Under the pieces are notes generated by a model, which had not been told where the DNA came from, did not search any database, and worked only from the letters and a program-made list of their open reading frames with translations. Made by a program: the position numbers and the translations under genes. From Vibrio ostreae (GTDB lineage: Bacteria; Pseudomonadota; Gammaproteobacteria; Enterobacterales; Vibrionaceae), in the NCBI RefSeq assembly GCF_019226825.1, contig NZ_CP076643.1, positions 3,100,001 to 3,164,000 on the forward strand: 64,000 nt of DNA. Reading direction: 5' to 3'. Positions 50,809 to 62,911 of the stretch are shown here, piece by piece. Numbering within the stretch: position 1 is the first letter of the stretch; every line of letters begins with the position of its first letter.

Positions 50809-51003
50809 CACAGTTAATATTCGTGTCAATTTTTAGTTACAATTTATCCAAAACTTTTTTTCATGTCCTTATTTGACCTTTGTCGATTGTTGTTTTAAAC
50901 GGCACATGTCAACAGCGCAGAGAGGGTTTGCCTGCTGCATCCCGCAGGCAGTTAGGGTTATAATGCGCCGATTTTTTACTGACCTGTTGGAACGAGATAG
51001 CAC

Positions 51004-51741
51004 ATGGCGATGACTGAGTACCACCCACCGACCGATCCATGGATTGACGTGGTTTTCGAAGATGATTACATCCTGGCGGTGAACAAGCCTTCCGGTCTGC
51101 TTTCCGTCCCGGGTCGGCTGGCCGAGCACCACGACAGTATGTGGAGCCGCCTGCAGGAGCAGTATCCCGAGATCCAGGTGGTGCATCGTCTCGATATGTC
51201 GACTTCAGGCCTGATGTTGTTCGCCAAAGATAAATATATGGAAGCCGCCCTGAAAAAGCAGTTTCAGTATCGTCTGACCCATAAAATTTACTACGCCCGG
51301 GTGTGGGGCAAGGTGCAACAGGATGAGGGCGAGATTGATCTGCCCCTGATCTGTGACTGGCCGAACCGGCCCAAACAGATGGTGTGTCATGACACGGGCA
51401 AGCCGTCCAAAACCTTATATCAGGTGGTTAAACGTGAGGCGCATACCTCGGTGGTGCGTCTGTTTCCGGTTACCGGTCGTTCCCACCAGTTACGGGTTCA
51501 TATGATGGCCATCGGCCATCCGATTGTCGGTGATGAATTCTATGCGCCGCAGGAGGCGATCGACTTTACTGACCGTTTGGAGTTGCATGCAGCCGAGCTG
51601 AGCTTTTATCATCCTCGTAGTCATTGGCTACGCTCGCTGTTTGTTGCGTGTGATTTCTATCCCGAAGCGCAAGAACAGATATTGCAGCATTTCGATCCTG
51701 AGCGAAAATTACCCGATTATAAAACTCTGCCCCGTCCTTAA
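51004..51741 (+). CDS. rluA: Dual-specificity RNA pseudouridine synthase RluA
   Basis: Modifies U746 of 23S rRNA and U32 of several tRNAs in E. coli. It has 245 residues. NKPSGLLSVPGRLAEH, the catalytic VHRLDMSTSGL, LPLICDWPNRPKQ and TGRSHQLRVHM match RluA closely rather than RluC/D. The C-terminus is about 25 residues longer than in E. coli. Confidence 0.94.
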   Translation: MAMTEYHPPTDPWIDVVFEDDYILAVNKPSGLLSVPGRLAEHHDSMWSRLQEQYPEIQVVHRLDMSTSGLMLFAKDKYMEAALKKQFQYRLTHKIYYARVWGKVQQDEGEIDLPLICDWPNRPKQMVCHDTGKPSKTLYQVVKREAHTSVVRLFPVTGRSHQLRVHMMAIGHPIVGDEFYAPQEAIDFTDRLELHAAELSFYHPRSHWLRSLFVACDFYPEAQEQILQHFDPERKLPDYKTLPRP

Positions 51742-51772
51742 CTGCGAACAGTGGGCAGACCGAGGAGAAGTT

Positions 51773-52735
51773 ATGTCGTTACCCACTGTTGTATTCCTTG
51801 ACCGCGCCACCATACCGCGCCATATCCACCTGCCGGCACTGACCTTTTCTCATCGTTGGCAGGAGTTCGATACCACAGCGCCAGAGCAAGTGGTTGAACG
51901 CCTGCAGGATGCGGAAATCGTCATTACCAACAAAGTCGTGCTCAGTGCCGAGATCCTGGCTCAATTGCCGAATTTGCGTCTGGTCGCGGTATCAGCCACC
52001 GGCGTTAATAATGTCGATGTTGATTACTGCCGGATTCATAATATCGCGGTGTGTAATGTGCAGGGTTATGCGACCCGTTCGGTGCCGGAACATGTGGTGG
52101 CGATGATGTTTGCTCTGCGGCGTAATCTGATGGGCTATCACCATGATATCGCTGCCGGTGAATGGCAGCGCAACAAGCAGTTCTGTTTTTTTACCCACTC
52201 GATCGGTGATATTGCCGGTAGCACGCTCGGTCTGATTGGTGGCGGCGCGCTCGGCCAGGCAACTGCTGCTCTGGCGCGCGCTTTGGGGATGCAGGTGCTG
52301 TTTGCTGAACATAAAGGTCAGGCTGAATGCCGCGCCGGTTATACCCCGTTTGAACAGGTGCTGCGCGAAGCGGATGTGTTATCGCTGCACTGCCCGCTGA
52401 CCGAGCAGACACGTAATTTGATTGCTCAGCCTGAGCTTACCTGTATGAAGCCGACCGCAATCCTGATCAATACCGGCCGTGGCGGCCTGGTGGATGAAAC
52501 CGCGCTGGTGGACGCGCTCAAGCAGCGTACCATTGCGGGGGCCGGGGTCGATGTATTTACCCAGGAGCCGGCGGATATTAATAATCCGCTGATTGCCAAT
52601 ATGGATTTGCCGAATTTGTTGTTAACGCCGCACGTCGCGTGGGGCAGTGACTCTGCCATTCAGCAACTGGCTAACATCTTAATCGACAATATTGAGGCAT
52701 ACGCCGCCGGTAAACAGCAAAACCGGATTGTGTAG
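51773..52735 (+). CDS. D-2-hydroxyacid dehydrogenase (NAD-dependent)
   Basis: A 320-residue cytoplasmic oxidoreductase of the D-isomer-specific family, resembling glycerate dehydrogenases/hydroxypyruvate reductases. It shows the Rossmann motif GLIGGGALGQATA and the catalytic set Arg (NTGRGGLVDE), Glu (FTQEPADI) and His (LLTPHVAWGS). I place the start at 51773, because GAGGAGAAGTT precedes it; the frame upstream lies within rluA. It is 31 bases after rluA and probably co-transcribed. The substrate is not certain. Confidence 0.85.
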   Translation: MSLPTVVFLDRATIPRHIHLPALTFSHRWQEFDTTAPEQVVERLQDAEIVITNKVVLSAEILAQLPNLRLVAVSATGVNNVDVDYCRIHNIAVCNVQGYATRSVPEHVVAMMFALRRNLMGYHHDIAAGEWQRNKQFCFFTHSIGDIAGSTLGLIGGGALGQATAALARALGMQVLFAEHKGQAECRAGYTPFEQVLREADVLSLHCPLTEQTRNLIAQPELTCMKPTAILINTGRGGLVDETALVDALKQRTIAGAGVDVFTQEPADINNPLIANMDLPNLLLTPHVAWGSDSAIQQLANILIDNIEAYAAGKQQNRIV

Positions 52736-52784
52736 GCGTGAGCCGGGCCGGTAAAGCGTTCATCCAGCCGGGCAACGGATACAA

Positions 52785-52812
52785 AAAAGGCAGCGAATTC
52801 GCTGCCTTTTCT
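52785..52812. terminator. Bidirectional terminator between the dehydrogenase gene and valS
   Basis: AAAAGGCAGCGAATT pairs with AATTCGCTGCCTTTT as a fully self-complementary hairpin with A and T flanks. Confidence 0.9.
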
Positions 52813-52825
52813 TCATCCTGATAAC

Positions 52826-55687
<2,862 letters not shown>

Positions 55688-55779
55688 AGCGCTCTTAAAT
55701 GGATACTTTGATGGTTAATACTGGCAATCTTTATAAGTGAGGTCTCTCAACAAGAGAGCTTAACTATAACGATGAACCA

Positions 55780-56229
55780 TTATGGGTATTGGATCTCGAT
55801 GGTTTGCAGCTGATAGCCCGCCTGGCGGTACAACTTATAACGTTCACGAGCCCGTTGTTTCGCATTTTCTTCGTTGGGGACGAAGTCTACCACCTCTGCG
55901 AAGGCCTTCGCAAAGGTTGTATGATTATCGGCCAAATTTATTGCCAGTTGCCGGTTCCAGGTAGGTTTGACCCCGCAGTGACCGATTTCGATCGCCGTGC
56001 CGTAGCGCGGACCTTCTCCAACCAGATTATGGGCAATAAAGTCCGTCGCGTCGACCTGCCAGAAGCGCTCTGCCATCTGCTCGGCATGGGCTTTATCATT
56101 GCATTGCAGATACACTTTGGCGCCCTGACGGGCAAAATGCTGACTGAGGAACAGCGCATAGTCAGCCAGACCGGATTCCGTCGCCTGCGGGGAATCGGGC
56201 TGGACGATATAAAACGTTGCGGTTGCCAT
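55780..56229 (-). CDS. holC: DNA polymerase III subunit chi
   Basis: Chi links the clamp loader to single-strand-binding protein at the replication fork. It has 149 residues with ATFYIVQPDSPQA, LSQHFARQGAKVYLQCNDKAHAEQMAERFWQVD and FIAHNLVGEGPRYGTAIEIG, typical of HolC. It stands between pepA and valS as in E. coli. Confidence 0.95.
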   Translation of the reverse strand: MATATFYIVQPDSPQATESGLADYALFLSQHFARQGAKVYLQCNDKAHAEQMAERFWQVDATDFIAHNLVGEGPRYGTAIEIGHCGVKPTWNRQLAINLADNHTTFAKAFAEVVDFVPNEENAKQRARERYKLYRQAGYQLQTIEIQYP

Positions 56230-56271
56230 ACTTGTGCCTCATTCGGTTCACGACCAACACTCGCCGTTATT

Positions 56272-56384
56272 AAACATAGTTATCGATAAACATAGTTGTC
56301 GGTAAACATAGTTAGCGGTAAAAATAGTTAGCGGTAAAAATAGTTAGCGGTAAAAATAGTTAGCGGTAAACCTCGATTCGCGAT
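56272..56384 (-). repeat. 16-bp minisatellite between pepA and holC
   Basis: Six consecutive 16-base units. Units 4-6 (56320-56367) are identical, AAAAATAGTTAGCGGT; unit 3 differs at one base; units 1 and 2 differ at a few more (AAACATAGTTATCGAT, AAACATAGTTGTCGGT). A degenerate seventh unit of 17 bases ends at 56384. The array occupies most of the 196-base gap and lies between the pepA terminator and the holC start. Sixteen is not a multiple of three, so no repeat protein is encoded. Confidence 0.92.
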
Positions 56385-56386
56385 AA

Positions 56387-56413
56387 ACAAAAAAGGGCCT
56401 GACGGCCCTTTTA
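56387..56413 (-). terminator. Intrinsic terminator of pepA
   Basis: AAAAGGGCC and GGCCCTTTT form a 9-bp stem with a four-base loop; on the minus strand a run of six Ts follows. It is 13 bases from the pepA stop. Confidence 0.9.
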
Positions 56414-56425
56414 TTTTCGGGAGTA

Positions 56426-57934
56426 TTACTCCTCGCTATCCTGGCCACTGCGATTGAGCAGGAATTGGACCAGCATAGAGACCGGACGACCGGTTGAACC
56501 TTTCGCCGCACCAGAGCGCCACGCGGTACCCGCGATATCAATGTGGGCCCAGTTGTACTTCTTAGTGAATTTCGACAGGAAGCAACCCGCGGTGATCGCG
56601 CCACCCGGACGGCCACCGATGTTCTGCATATCGGCAAACGGGCTTTTCAGCTGTTCGTGGAATTCATCCGCCATCGGCAGACGCCATGCGCGGTCGCTGG
56701 CCTGCTCAGAAGCATTGACCAGTTCATGGGCCAGCGGGTTATGGTTGGCCATTACACCACTGATGTGGTGACCCAGTGCAATCACACAGGCACCGGTCAG
56801 CGTGGCCACATCGACCACACAATCGGGTTCGAAGCGCTCTACGTAGGTCAGGGCATCACACAGAACCAGACGGCCTTCTGCGTCAGTGTTGAGGACTTCA
56901 ACCGTCTGACCTGACATGGTCGTCAGGATGTCACCCGGACGGTAAGCGTTACTGCCAGGCATGTTTTCACAGCCAGCCAGAATACCCGTCACGTTAAGTG
57001 GCAGGTTCAGTTTGGCAATCGCTTTCATGGTACCAAATACTGACGCGGCACCACACATGTCGTACTTCATCTCATCCATCGCTTCGCCTGGCTTGAGTGA
57101 AATACCGCCTGAATCGAAAGTCAGACCTTTACCAACCAGGACAATCGGCTTGGCATTCGGATCCGGGTTGCCCTTGTACTCGATGACTGACATCATGGAT
57201 TCGTTCTTCGAACCACGGCCAACCGCCAGGTAAGAGGTCATGCCCAGTTTTTCCATCTCTTCTTCACCAATGATCTTGGTGCTGATGGTTTCGTAGTCGT
57301 CAGCCAGACGACGAGCCTGGGAAGCCAGGTACGCCGGGTTAGCCACGTTTGGTGGCATATTGCCGAGATCTTTACAGGCTTTAACACCGGAAGCGATAGC
57401 CAGACCGTGCGTGATAGCACGCTCGCCCAGGCTCAGTTCACGGCGGGTAGGGACGTTGAATACCAGTTTACGCAGCGGACGACGAGTCTCCGGCTTCACG
57501 GTTTTGAACTGGTCGAAAGTGTACAGGCCATCTTTGGTGGCTTCGACTGCCTGACGCACTTTCCAGTAAGTATCGCGCCCCTTAACATGCAGTTCAGTCA
57601 GGAAGCAGACCGCTTCCATTGAGCCGGTTTCGTTAAGTGTGCTGATGGTTTTCTGAATGATTTCTTTGTACTGACGTTCGCCCAGTTCGCGCTCTTTACC
57701 GCAGCCAACCAGCAATACGCGCTCAGACAGAACACCAGGTACTTGATGCAGCAGTAGCATCTGCCCCGGTTTACCTTCCAGATCACCGCGACGCAGCAGT
57801 GAACTGATATAGCCGTCGCTGATTTTATCTAGCTGTTCTGCGACTGGAGAAAGGCGGCGTGGTTCAAAGACACCGACAACGATACATGCGCTACGTTGTT
57901 TTTCAGGGCTACCACTTTTAACACTGAACTCCAT
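56426..57934 (-). CDS. pepA: Leucyl aminopeptidase PepA
   Basis: An M17-family zinc or manganese aminopeptidase. In E. coli it also acts as a DNA-binding protein in XerCD recombination and carAB control. It has 502 residues. The signature [14 protein letters not shown] and the metal-ligand regions [17 protein letters not shown] and YDMCGAA are intact. The gene is divergent from lptF, as in E. coli. Confidence 0.97.
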   Translation of the reverse strand: MEFSVKSGSPEKQRSACIVVGVFEPRRLSPVAEQLDKISDGYISSLLRRGDLEGKPGQMLLLHQVPGVLSERVLLVGCGKERELGERQYKEIIQKTISTLNETGSMEAVCFLTELHVKGRDTYWKVRQAVEATKDGLYTFDQFKTVKPETRRPLRKLVFNVPTRRELSLGERAITHGLAIASGVKACKDLGNMPPNVANPAYLASQARRLADDYETISTKIIGEEEMEKLGMTSYLAVGRGSKNESMMSVIEYKGNPDPNAKPIVLVGKGLTFDSGGISLKPGEAMDEMKYDMCGAASVFGTMKAIAKLNLPLNVTGILAGCENMPGSNAYRPGDILTTMSGQTVEVLNTDAEGRLVLCDALTYVERFEPDCVVDVATLTGACVIALGHHISGVMANHNPLAHELVNASEQASDRAWRLPMADEFHEQLKSPFADMQNIGGRPGGAITAGCFLSKFTKKYNWAHIDIAGTAWRSGAAKGSTGRPVSMLVQFLLNRSGQDSEE

Positions 57935-58125
57935 GCGTACTCCTACATCCTAAAGACAAATAGAACTAAATGTTAGATAATGCGTTCTTACTTGTTGAAT
58001 CCTCACTTGGATCTACCCTTTAGTTAAGCGCTCTAACACATAGTGAAATTTTAAAAAATAAAAGGTTCAACGGGAAATTATAGTGATTCAATCAAAAAAA
58101 CAAGTTTTGCATAGGTTATTTCAGC

Positions 58126-59232
58126 GTGATTATTGTTAGATATTTGATCCGCGAGACACTAAAAAGCCAATTAGCGATCTTTTTCGTGCTGTTTTTAGTG
58201 TTTCTGAGCCAAAAATTTATTCGCGTTTTAGCCGATGCGTCTGATGGTGAAATCCCGGCTCGTTTGATTTTATCCATTGTCGGTCTGAACATGCCGGCAA
58301 TGGGGTTGTTAATGCTGCCACTGAGCCTGTACATCGGGATTTTGCTCACCTTCGGTCGCCTGTACGCGGAAAGTGAAATTACAGTGATGAATGCCACCGG
58401 GATCGGTAATAAGTTCCTGGTGCGCGCTGCATTGTATCTCGGCATTATTACCTCGTGTGTCGCCGGCTTTAACGCGCTGTGGCTGTCACCCTGGAGTCAG
58501 GATAAAGTCGAATCGCTGATGGAACAACTGGCGGCGGAAAACAGTGTTGACCTGTTGCAAACCGGTCAGTTCCAGCGTTCGCCGGATGGTTCGTCGGTGG
58601 TGTTTATCGATAATATCGACAACAAAACCCTGAACAACGTGTTCGTGGCGCAACTGACGCCACGTGAATCGATCCTGCCGAGTGTGATGTTCTCCGATTC
58701 CGGTGACGTGAAAGAACTGAGTGACGGACGCCAGATCATCACCATGTATAACGGCACCCGCTATGAAGGGGTCCCGACCCGCGTTGATTACATGATCTCC
58801 AAGTTTGATGAATATGAAGGCTTGATTGGTCAGCGCGAGGTGGAAGAGAAAGGCCGCGACTGGGAAGCGATTCCGACCCTGGAACTGATGCATAATTCTG
58901 ATCGCCGCGCGCAGGCGGAGTTGCAATGGCGTATTTCACTGGTGGTCTGTATTCCGCTGTTGACCATGCTGGTGGTGCCACTGTCGGCGGTCAATCCGCG
59001 TCAGGGCCGTTTTGCCAAAATGGGTCCGGCAATCCTGATTTACCTGACTTATTTTCTGGCCATCAGTGCGACTAAGTCAGCACTGGAAGATGGCTCTATC
59101 CCGGCACTGGTCGGTATGTGGCCGATCAATGCAGCGCTGCTGCTGACGGCTATTATTGCCAATACCATGGATAGCGTGCCGGTGAGAAAATTCAAAGATA
59201 AGTTAAGACAAAAGAAGAAAAAGGTAGCCTAA
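58126..59232 (+). CDS. lptF: LPS export ABC transporter permease LptF
   Basis: One of the two permeases of the LptB2FG complex, 368 residues. It has six membrane helices (three at each end) and a central periplasmic jellyroll. The N-terminus MIIVRYLIRETLKSQLAIFF and FIRVLADASDGEIP are typical of LptF. Translation starts at GTG 58126. It is followed three bases later by lptG. Its ATPase gene lptB is in this window at 31 kb. Confidence 0.96.
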   Translation: MIIVRYLIRETLKSQLAIFFVLFLVFLSQKFIRVLADASDGEIPARLILSIVGLNMPAMGLLMLPLSLYIGILLTFGRLYAESEITVMNATGIGNKFLVRAALYLGIITSCVAGFNALWLSPWSQDKVESLMEQLAAENSVDLLQTGQFQRSPDGSSVVFIDNIDNKTLNNVFVAQLTPRESILPSVMFSDSGDVKELSDGRQIITMYNGTRYEGVPTRVDYMISKFDEYEGLIGQREVEEKGRDWEAIPTLELMHNSDRRAQAELQWRISLVVCIPLLTMLVVPLSAVNPRQGRFAKMGPAILIYLTYFLAISATKSALEDGSIPALVGMWPINAALLLTAIIANTMDSVPVRKFKDKLRQKKKKVA

Positions 59233-59235
59233 GTC

Positions 59236-60306
59236 ATGTTTAAGATTCTTGACTGGTACATCGGCCGCACCATTATTGCCACCACCATGCTGGTACTGGC
59301 CACCTTTGTCGGGTTGTCCGGTATCATCAAATATGTTGAACAGCTGCGCAAAGTGGGTGACGGTACCTACGATCTGCTGCAGGCCCTGCTGTTTGTGGTG
59401 CTGAGTATTCCGCGTGATATTGAAATGTTTTTCCCGATGGCTGCATTGCTGGGGGCACTGATTGGTCTTGGTGCTTTGGCCGCAAGTTCAGAGTTAGTAG
59501 TGATGCAGGCGGCGGGTTTTTCGAAAATTGATATTGGTTTGTCGGTGCTGAAAACCGCGGTGCCGCTGATGATTATGGTCACTCTGCTTGGTGAGTGGGG
59601 CGCGCCGCAGGCACAGAAAGCGGCGCGTGATTTGCGCGCGTTCGCAACCTCCGGCGGCCAGATTTTATCGGTCCGCACCGGGGTTTGGGCGCGCGATATC
59701 AATGATTTTATCTTCATCGCTAAAATCGATGATAATCGTCTGCATGGCCTCAATATGTGGCGGTTCGATGATAATAAACAGCTAACCAACGTGGTCTTTG
59801 CCAAACAGGCCGATTATCTCGGCGATAATCTGTGGATGATGAAAGGTGTTGAGATCACGGACATGAAAGATGACGTCGTCATCACCAAACAGTCACTGCC
59901 AGAATACCGCTGGCAGACCTCTCTGGCCCCGGATAAGCTGGCGGTGGTTACCGTCAAGCCGGAAGAGCTGGCGCTGAGTGGTTTGTATGATTATGTTCAT
60001 TATCTCAAAGAGTCGGAACAGGATGCTTCCCGTTATGAACTGGCGTTCTGGCGTAAGATTACTCAGCCGTTTTCGATTGCGGTCATGATGCTGATGGCAC
60101 TGTCGTTTATCTTTGGTCCGCTGCGTAGTGTGACCATGGGGGCTCGGATCTTGTCCGGGGTCATCGCAGGTTTCACCTTCTATATTTCCAGTGAGTTTTT
60201 TGGTCCGCTCAGTCTGGTGTACGGCATCCCACCGGTGTTTGGCGCTGTCGCGCCGAGTCTGGTGTTCCTCAGTATTGCTATCGTGCTACTACGACGCAAA
60301 CTTTAA
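59236..60306 (+). CDS. lptG: LPS export ABC transporter permease LptG
   Basis: The second permease of LptB2FG, 356 residues. It shows LDWYIGRTIIATTMLVLATFV, the coupling-helix region LGALAASSELVVMQAAGFS and a C-terminal helix ending in AIVLLRRKL. It has six helices with a periplasmic jellyroll between. It is directly behind lptF and ends before a terminator. Confidence 0.96.
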   Translation: MFKILDWYIGRTIIATTMLVLATFVGLSGIIKYVEQLRKVGDGTYDLLQALLFVVLSIPRDIEMFFPMAALLGALIGLGALAASSELVVMQAAGFSKIDIGLSVLKTAVPLMIMVTLLGEWGAPQAQKAARDLRAFATSGGQILSVRTGVWARDINDFIFIAKIDDNRLHGLNMWRFDDNKQLTNVVFAKQADYLGDNLWMMKGVEITDMKDDVVITKQSLPEYRWQTSLAPDKLAVVTVKPEELALSGLYDYVHYLKESEQDASRYELAFWRKITQPFSIAVMMLMALSFIFGPLRSVTMGARILSGVIAGFTFYISSEFFGPLSLVYGIPPVFGAVAPSLVFLSIAIVLLRRKL

Positions 60307-60321
60307 CGGGTGTTATGAACA

Positions 60322-60350
60322 GAAAAGGAAAGCAGAAGCTTTCCTTTTTT
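60322..60350. terminator. Bidirectional terminator between lptG and the RDD gene
   Basis: AAAAGGAAAGC and GCTTTCCTTTT form an 11-bp stem with a four-base loop and A/T tracts on both sides. Confidence 0.9.
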
Positions 60351-60372
60351 ATTCCTTAACAGAGGACTGCGC

Positions 60373-60846
60373 TTATTTAACTTTCGGCAGCACGACCACA
60401 CAAGTCTTGGCCCACATGTCCTGAAAAGCACGTTTCTTTGGATCAAAAGGTACCGTAAGGTTTCCCAGTCCGAAGACTGATGTTGCCAGGCGGATCAGGG
60501 CCTGTGTCGCTGAAATGCGCGTACCGTCCGGATTACATACCACCAGTTTCCAGGCCCGCATTCCGAGGGTTTGGCCGCCGCGGGTCCAGAAGAACACGAA
60601 AAAGTAGATCCAGGCGCAGGCCAGATACAGGGTATAAGCCGGGCTCCAGATCGGGTGATGGCTAAGCAGGTCACCCGCGTCCTGATAAGGGGCATAACTG
60701 AGTATCCCCGCGGCGACACACGCTTCTAGTACAGCAACAACAACGCCACCGGCAATCATCAGGATCGCCATCACCACCAGGGTATCGTAAATCAGTGCTC
60801 CGACACGGCGCAGCAGCCCGGCAGGAGGCAGAGTGGACTCGTTCAT
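60373..60846 (-). CDS. RDD family membrane protein
   Basis: A 157-residue inner-membrane protein. The RDD-type N-terminus GLLRRVGALIYDTLVVMAILM begins the first helix, two further hydrophobic segments follow, and the family stretch GGQTLGMRAWKLVV is present. The C-terminus PFDPKKRAFQDMWAKTCVVV is well conserved in the family. Function is unknown; transport has been suggested for some RDD proteins. Confidence 0.88.
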   Translation of the reverse strand: MNESTLPPAGLLRRVGALIYDTLVVMAILMIAGGVVVAVLEACVAAGILSYAPYQDAGDLLSHHPIWSPAYTLYLACAWIYFFVFFWTRGGQTLGMRAWKLVVCNPDGTRISATQALIRLATSVFGLGNLTVPFDPKKRAFQDMWAKTCVVVLPKVK

Positions 60847-61113
60847 AACAACCTTTGTATCTAATCAACCGGCCGTCAGCATATCGTCAGGTTGGTCAGG
60901 TGAAAAGAGAGCTGCCGCACAGCTTAGTAATTGGTCGTAATTTGTTACCCTGAGCAAGAAGAGAGATCGAATGGGTTCACAAAAGCGTAACCAAACTTGC
61001 CTCTGCTCAGTCAGCAGGTAAAATTCGGCCACTATGCCAAAGCGGATCTCTGTGTAGCCGGCGGTATTGGTTACGACTCTTGGTCTGGTTTCACTTTCTG
61101 GTTAGGGAAAATC

Positions 61114-62484
61114 ATGGCGCTTTTTAATTGGTATCACGCTTCAATCAAACACAAAATCGGCGGTCTGTTTGTATTACTGCTGACGTTTTTGCTGTTTGCG
61201 ATTGTCTATTCAGGTTACAAAATTAAGCAGATAGACCATGAGATGCGTGAACTCGCCTATCTGGATATCCCTCTTAGCCAGATTATGCGCCAACTGGAGT
61301 TTATTGAACTGGAACAACACCAGCAGTTTGAACGCTCCCTGTTAGCGGGGAAGTCGTATGATGAGCTCAAACGCCATCAGCAGCTGGCATTTCAAAAGCA
61401 CAAAATGAAGAGCCTGCTCGATAAAGCAGTACAGTTGATTGAGCAGAATCTGAGCCAGAACAAGGTAATTTTGATGCCTGCTAAGCATCAGCAGGTATTG
61501 CAGGAGATCAGCCGCTATGCGCAGCAAAGCGCTGCGTTTGAACAACATCTGGAAATGGTAGCTGGGCGCGATGTCATTTCTGCGGCGGAGCGGAATAGGA
61601 TGGAAACCCTGGCTGATGAACTGGAAGCGGCCGGTACAAACATTATTGGTCATCTCGAGAGCGTCACTCGTCAGGATGCGTACTACACCGAGCGCCACGA
61701 GAAAGATTTCCTGCTGGTCAGTATACTGCTAGGCGTTGGCGCGCTGGGGTTAGGGTTATTTCTCACCGTCTATATCGTGCAGATTATTCTGCATCGCATT
61801 CGCCGCATTCAGGGCGAAATTCATACCATGACCTCGACGCTTGATCAGGGCGACGGATCATCAGAGCTTGATGTAGCGCCTATCCAGACCCGCGACGAGC
61901 TGGCGGAACTGGAATATGAAATCAATATTGTGATGTCACGTCTCAGCGTTGAGATGACCAGCCGCGCAAGGGTCGAAAAGCAGTTATTGGCGCTCGCGAC
62001 TCAGGACAAACTGACTGGTGCATTCAATCGCCATAAATGGGAAGAGCAGATCCAACTGCAACTGGATCTGGCCGAGCGTGGTGGTTATGACTTTGGTCTG
62101 GTATTGCTGGATGTAGATTATTTTAAACGGGTCAATGATCGTTATGGTCACCAGGTAGGTGACCAGCTACTACAATTGTTGGTCGCTCAGCTCAAGCAGC
62201 GTATTCGCTCTACTGATATGCTATTTCGCCTCGGCGGTGAGGAATTTGCGATTGTGTTACCGATGCAAAATGGTGACAGCAGCTATCAACTGGCACAAAA
62301 TCTGAGACAGCTGGTGGAGGATTTACGCGAAGAGGATTTGCCTGAGTTTACTATCAGCGCCGGTGTCACCAGTTATATAGCGCAGGACAGTGAAGCCTCT
62401 TTGTTCAAGCGGGCGGATATGGCGCTGTATCAGGCGAAAGCACAAGGGCGTAATCGGGTTATCTTATTGGCGCACAATGAGTAA
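61114..62484 (+). CDS. Membrane-bound diguanylate cyclase (GGDEF)
   Basis: Makes c-di-GMP from two GTP. It has 456 residues from ATG 61114 (AGGGAAAA upstream). TM1 is about residues 16-33, then a helical periplasmic sensor domain to about 205, TM2 about 207-234, a HAMP-like linker and the GGDEF domain (about 300-456). The active site reads GGEEF (residues 374-378), a functional variant. A product-inhibition site RSTD (365-368) stands exactly five residues upstream. The periplasmic ligand is unknown. It is transcribed alone. Confidence 0.9.
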   Translation: MALFNWYHASIKHKIGGLFVLLLTFLLFAIVYSGYKIKQIDHEMRELAYLDIPLSQIMRQLEFIELEQHQQFERSLLAGKSYDELKRHQQLAFQKHKMKSLLDKAVQLIEQNLSQNKVILMPAKHQQVLQEISRYAQQSAAFEQHLEMVAGRDVISAAERNRMETLADELEAAGTNIIGHLESVTRQDAYYTERHEKDFLLVSILLGVGALGLGLFLTVYIVQIILHRIRRIQGEIHTMTSTLDQGDGSSELDVAPIQTRDELAELEYEINIVMSRLSVEMTSRARVEKQLLALATQDKLTGAFNRHKWEEQIQLQLDLAERGGYDFGLVLLDVDYFKRVNDRYGHQVGDQLLQLLVAQLKQRIRSTDMLFRLGGEEFAIVLPMQNGDSSYQLAQNLRQLVEDLREEDLPEFTISAGVTSYIAQDSEASLFKRADMALYQAKAQGRNRVILLAHNE

Positions 62485-62568
62485 TAACGAGAGAGTTAGC
62501 CTGAATTAAGCGAGTTAGGATTGGTGGCGAAATATTCAGCAAACAATTTAGTTTTCAATATATTGTTA

Positions 62569-62596
62569 TTGCACCCTCTTCGTTCTTACGTATAAT
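62569..62596 (+). promoter_or_regulatory. Promoter of tRNA-Leu
   Basis: -35 TTGCAC (62569-62574) and a perfect -10 TATAAT (62591-62596), spaced by 16 bases, lie 31 bases upstream of the tRNA 5' end. The rest of the gap from the GGDEF gene (62485-62568) shows nothing. Confidence 0.85.
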
Positions 62597-62627
62597 GACC
62601 ATCCATTGAAGGGGATTCCCCTAAGAT

Positions 62628-62712
62628 GCCGGTGTGGTGAAATTGGTAGACACGACGGATTCAAAATCCGTTTCCTTCGGGAGTGGCGGTTCAAGTCCGC
62701 CCATCGGTACCA
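62628..62712 (+). tRNA. tRNA-Leu(CAA)
   Basis: 85 bases from GCCGGTG to the encoded CCA. The anticodon arm ACGGA-TTCAAAA-TCCGT gives anticodon CAA (codon UUG). A long variable arm (TTCCTTCGGGAG) marks a class II tRNA. The T arm GGCGG-TTCAAGT-CCGCC is intact. The acceptor stem contains two G-U pairs, including the first pair. Confidence 0.95.
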
Positions 62713-62910
62713 TGATTAGAAAGGTCGCTTATTACAGCGGCCTTTCGTCGTTCTGGGGCTCAGTGAACGCGGGGCGGGAAAACGGTGTTTCCGGAGTGGC
62801 GGCTTGAGCGCAAGCCCGGTCAGTCCTCCCATCGGTACCATGATTAGAAAGGTCGCTTATTACAGCGGCCTTTCGTCGTTTTGGGGCTCAGTGAACGCGA
62901 GGCGGGAGAA
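62700..62910 (+). repeat. 128-bp tandem duplication including the tRNA-Leu 3' end and terminator
   Basis: The stretch from CCCATCGGTACCA to GGCGGGA appears twice, at about 62700-62779 and 62828-62907. The offset is exactly 128 bases and only about two bases differ. Each copy holds a hairpin AAAGGTCGCT/AGCGGCCTTT that can act as the tRNA terminator. The second copy starts inside a decayed tRNA 3' half. Confidence 0.9.
62787..62840 (+). pseudogene. Degenerate tRNA-Leu 3' fragment
   Basis: GTTTCCGGAGTGGCGGCTTG to CCATCGGTACCA resembles the variable arm, T arm and acceptor end of the intact tRNA-Leu. The T arm is broken (CTTGAGCGCAAGCCCGGTCA in place of the paired arm) and the whole 5' half is missing. 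It cannot fold into a tRNA. It is most simply the remnant of a tandem tRNA copy. Confidence 0.75.
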
Positions 62911-62911
62911 C

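Noticed and set aside
56272..56384. The 16-bp repeats as a CRISPR array
   Set aside because: The units are directly adjacent with no spacers, and no cas genes are in the window. It is a tandem minisatellite.
56230..56425. A cer/dif-like XerCD site near pepA
   Set aside because: PepA takes part in cer recombination in E. coli, but no 28-bp Xer core with its two half-sites is seen here; the region is only the 16-bp repeats and a terminator.
62787..62840. A second tRNA gene after tRNA-Leu
   Set aside because: There is no 5' half, no anticodon arm and a broken T arm. Only the 3' end is preserved.
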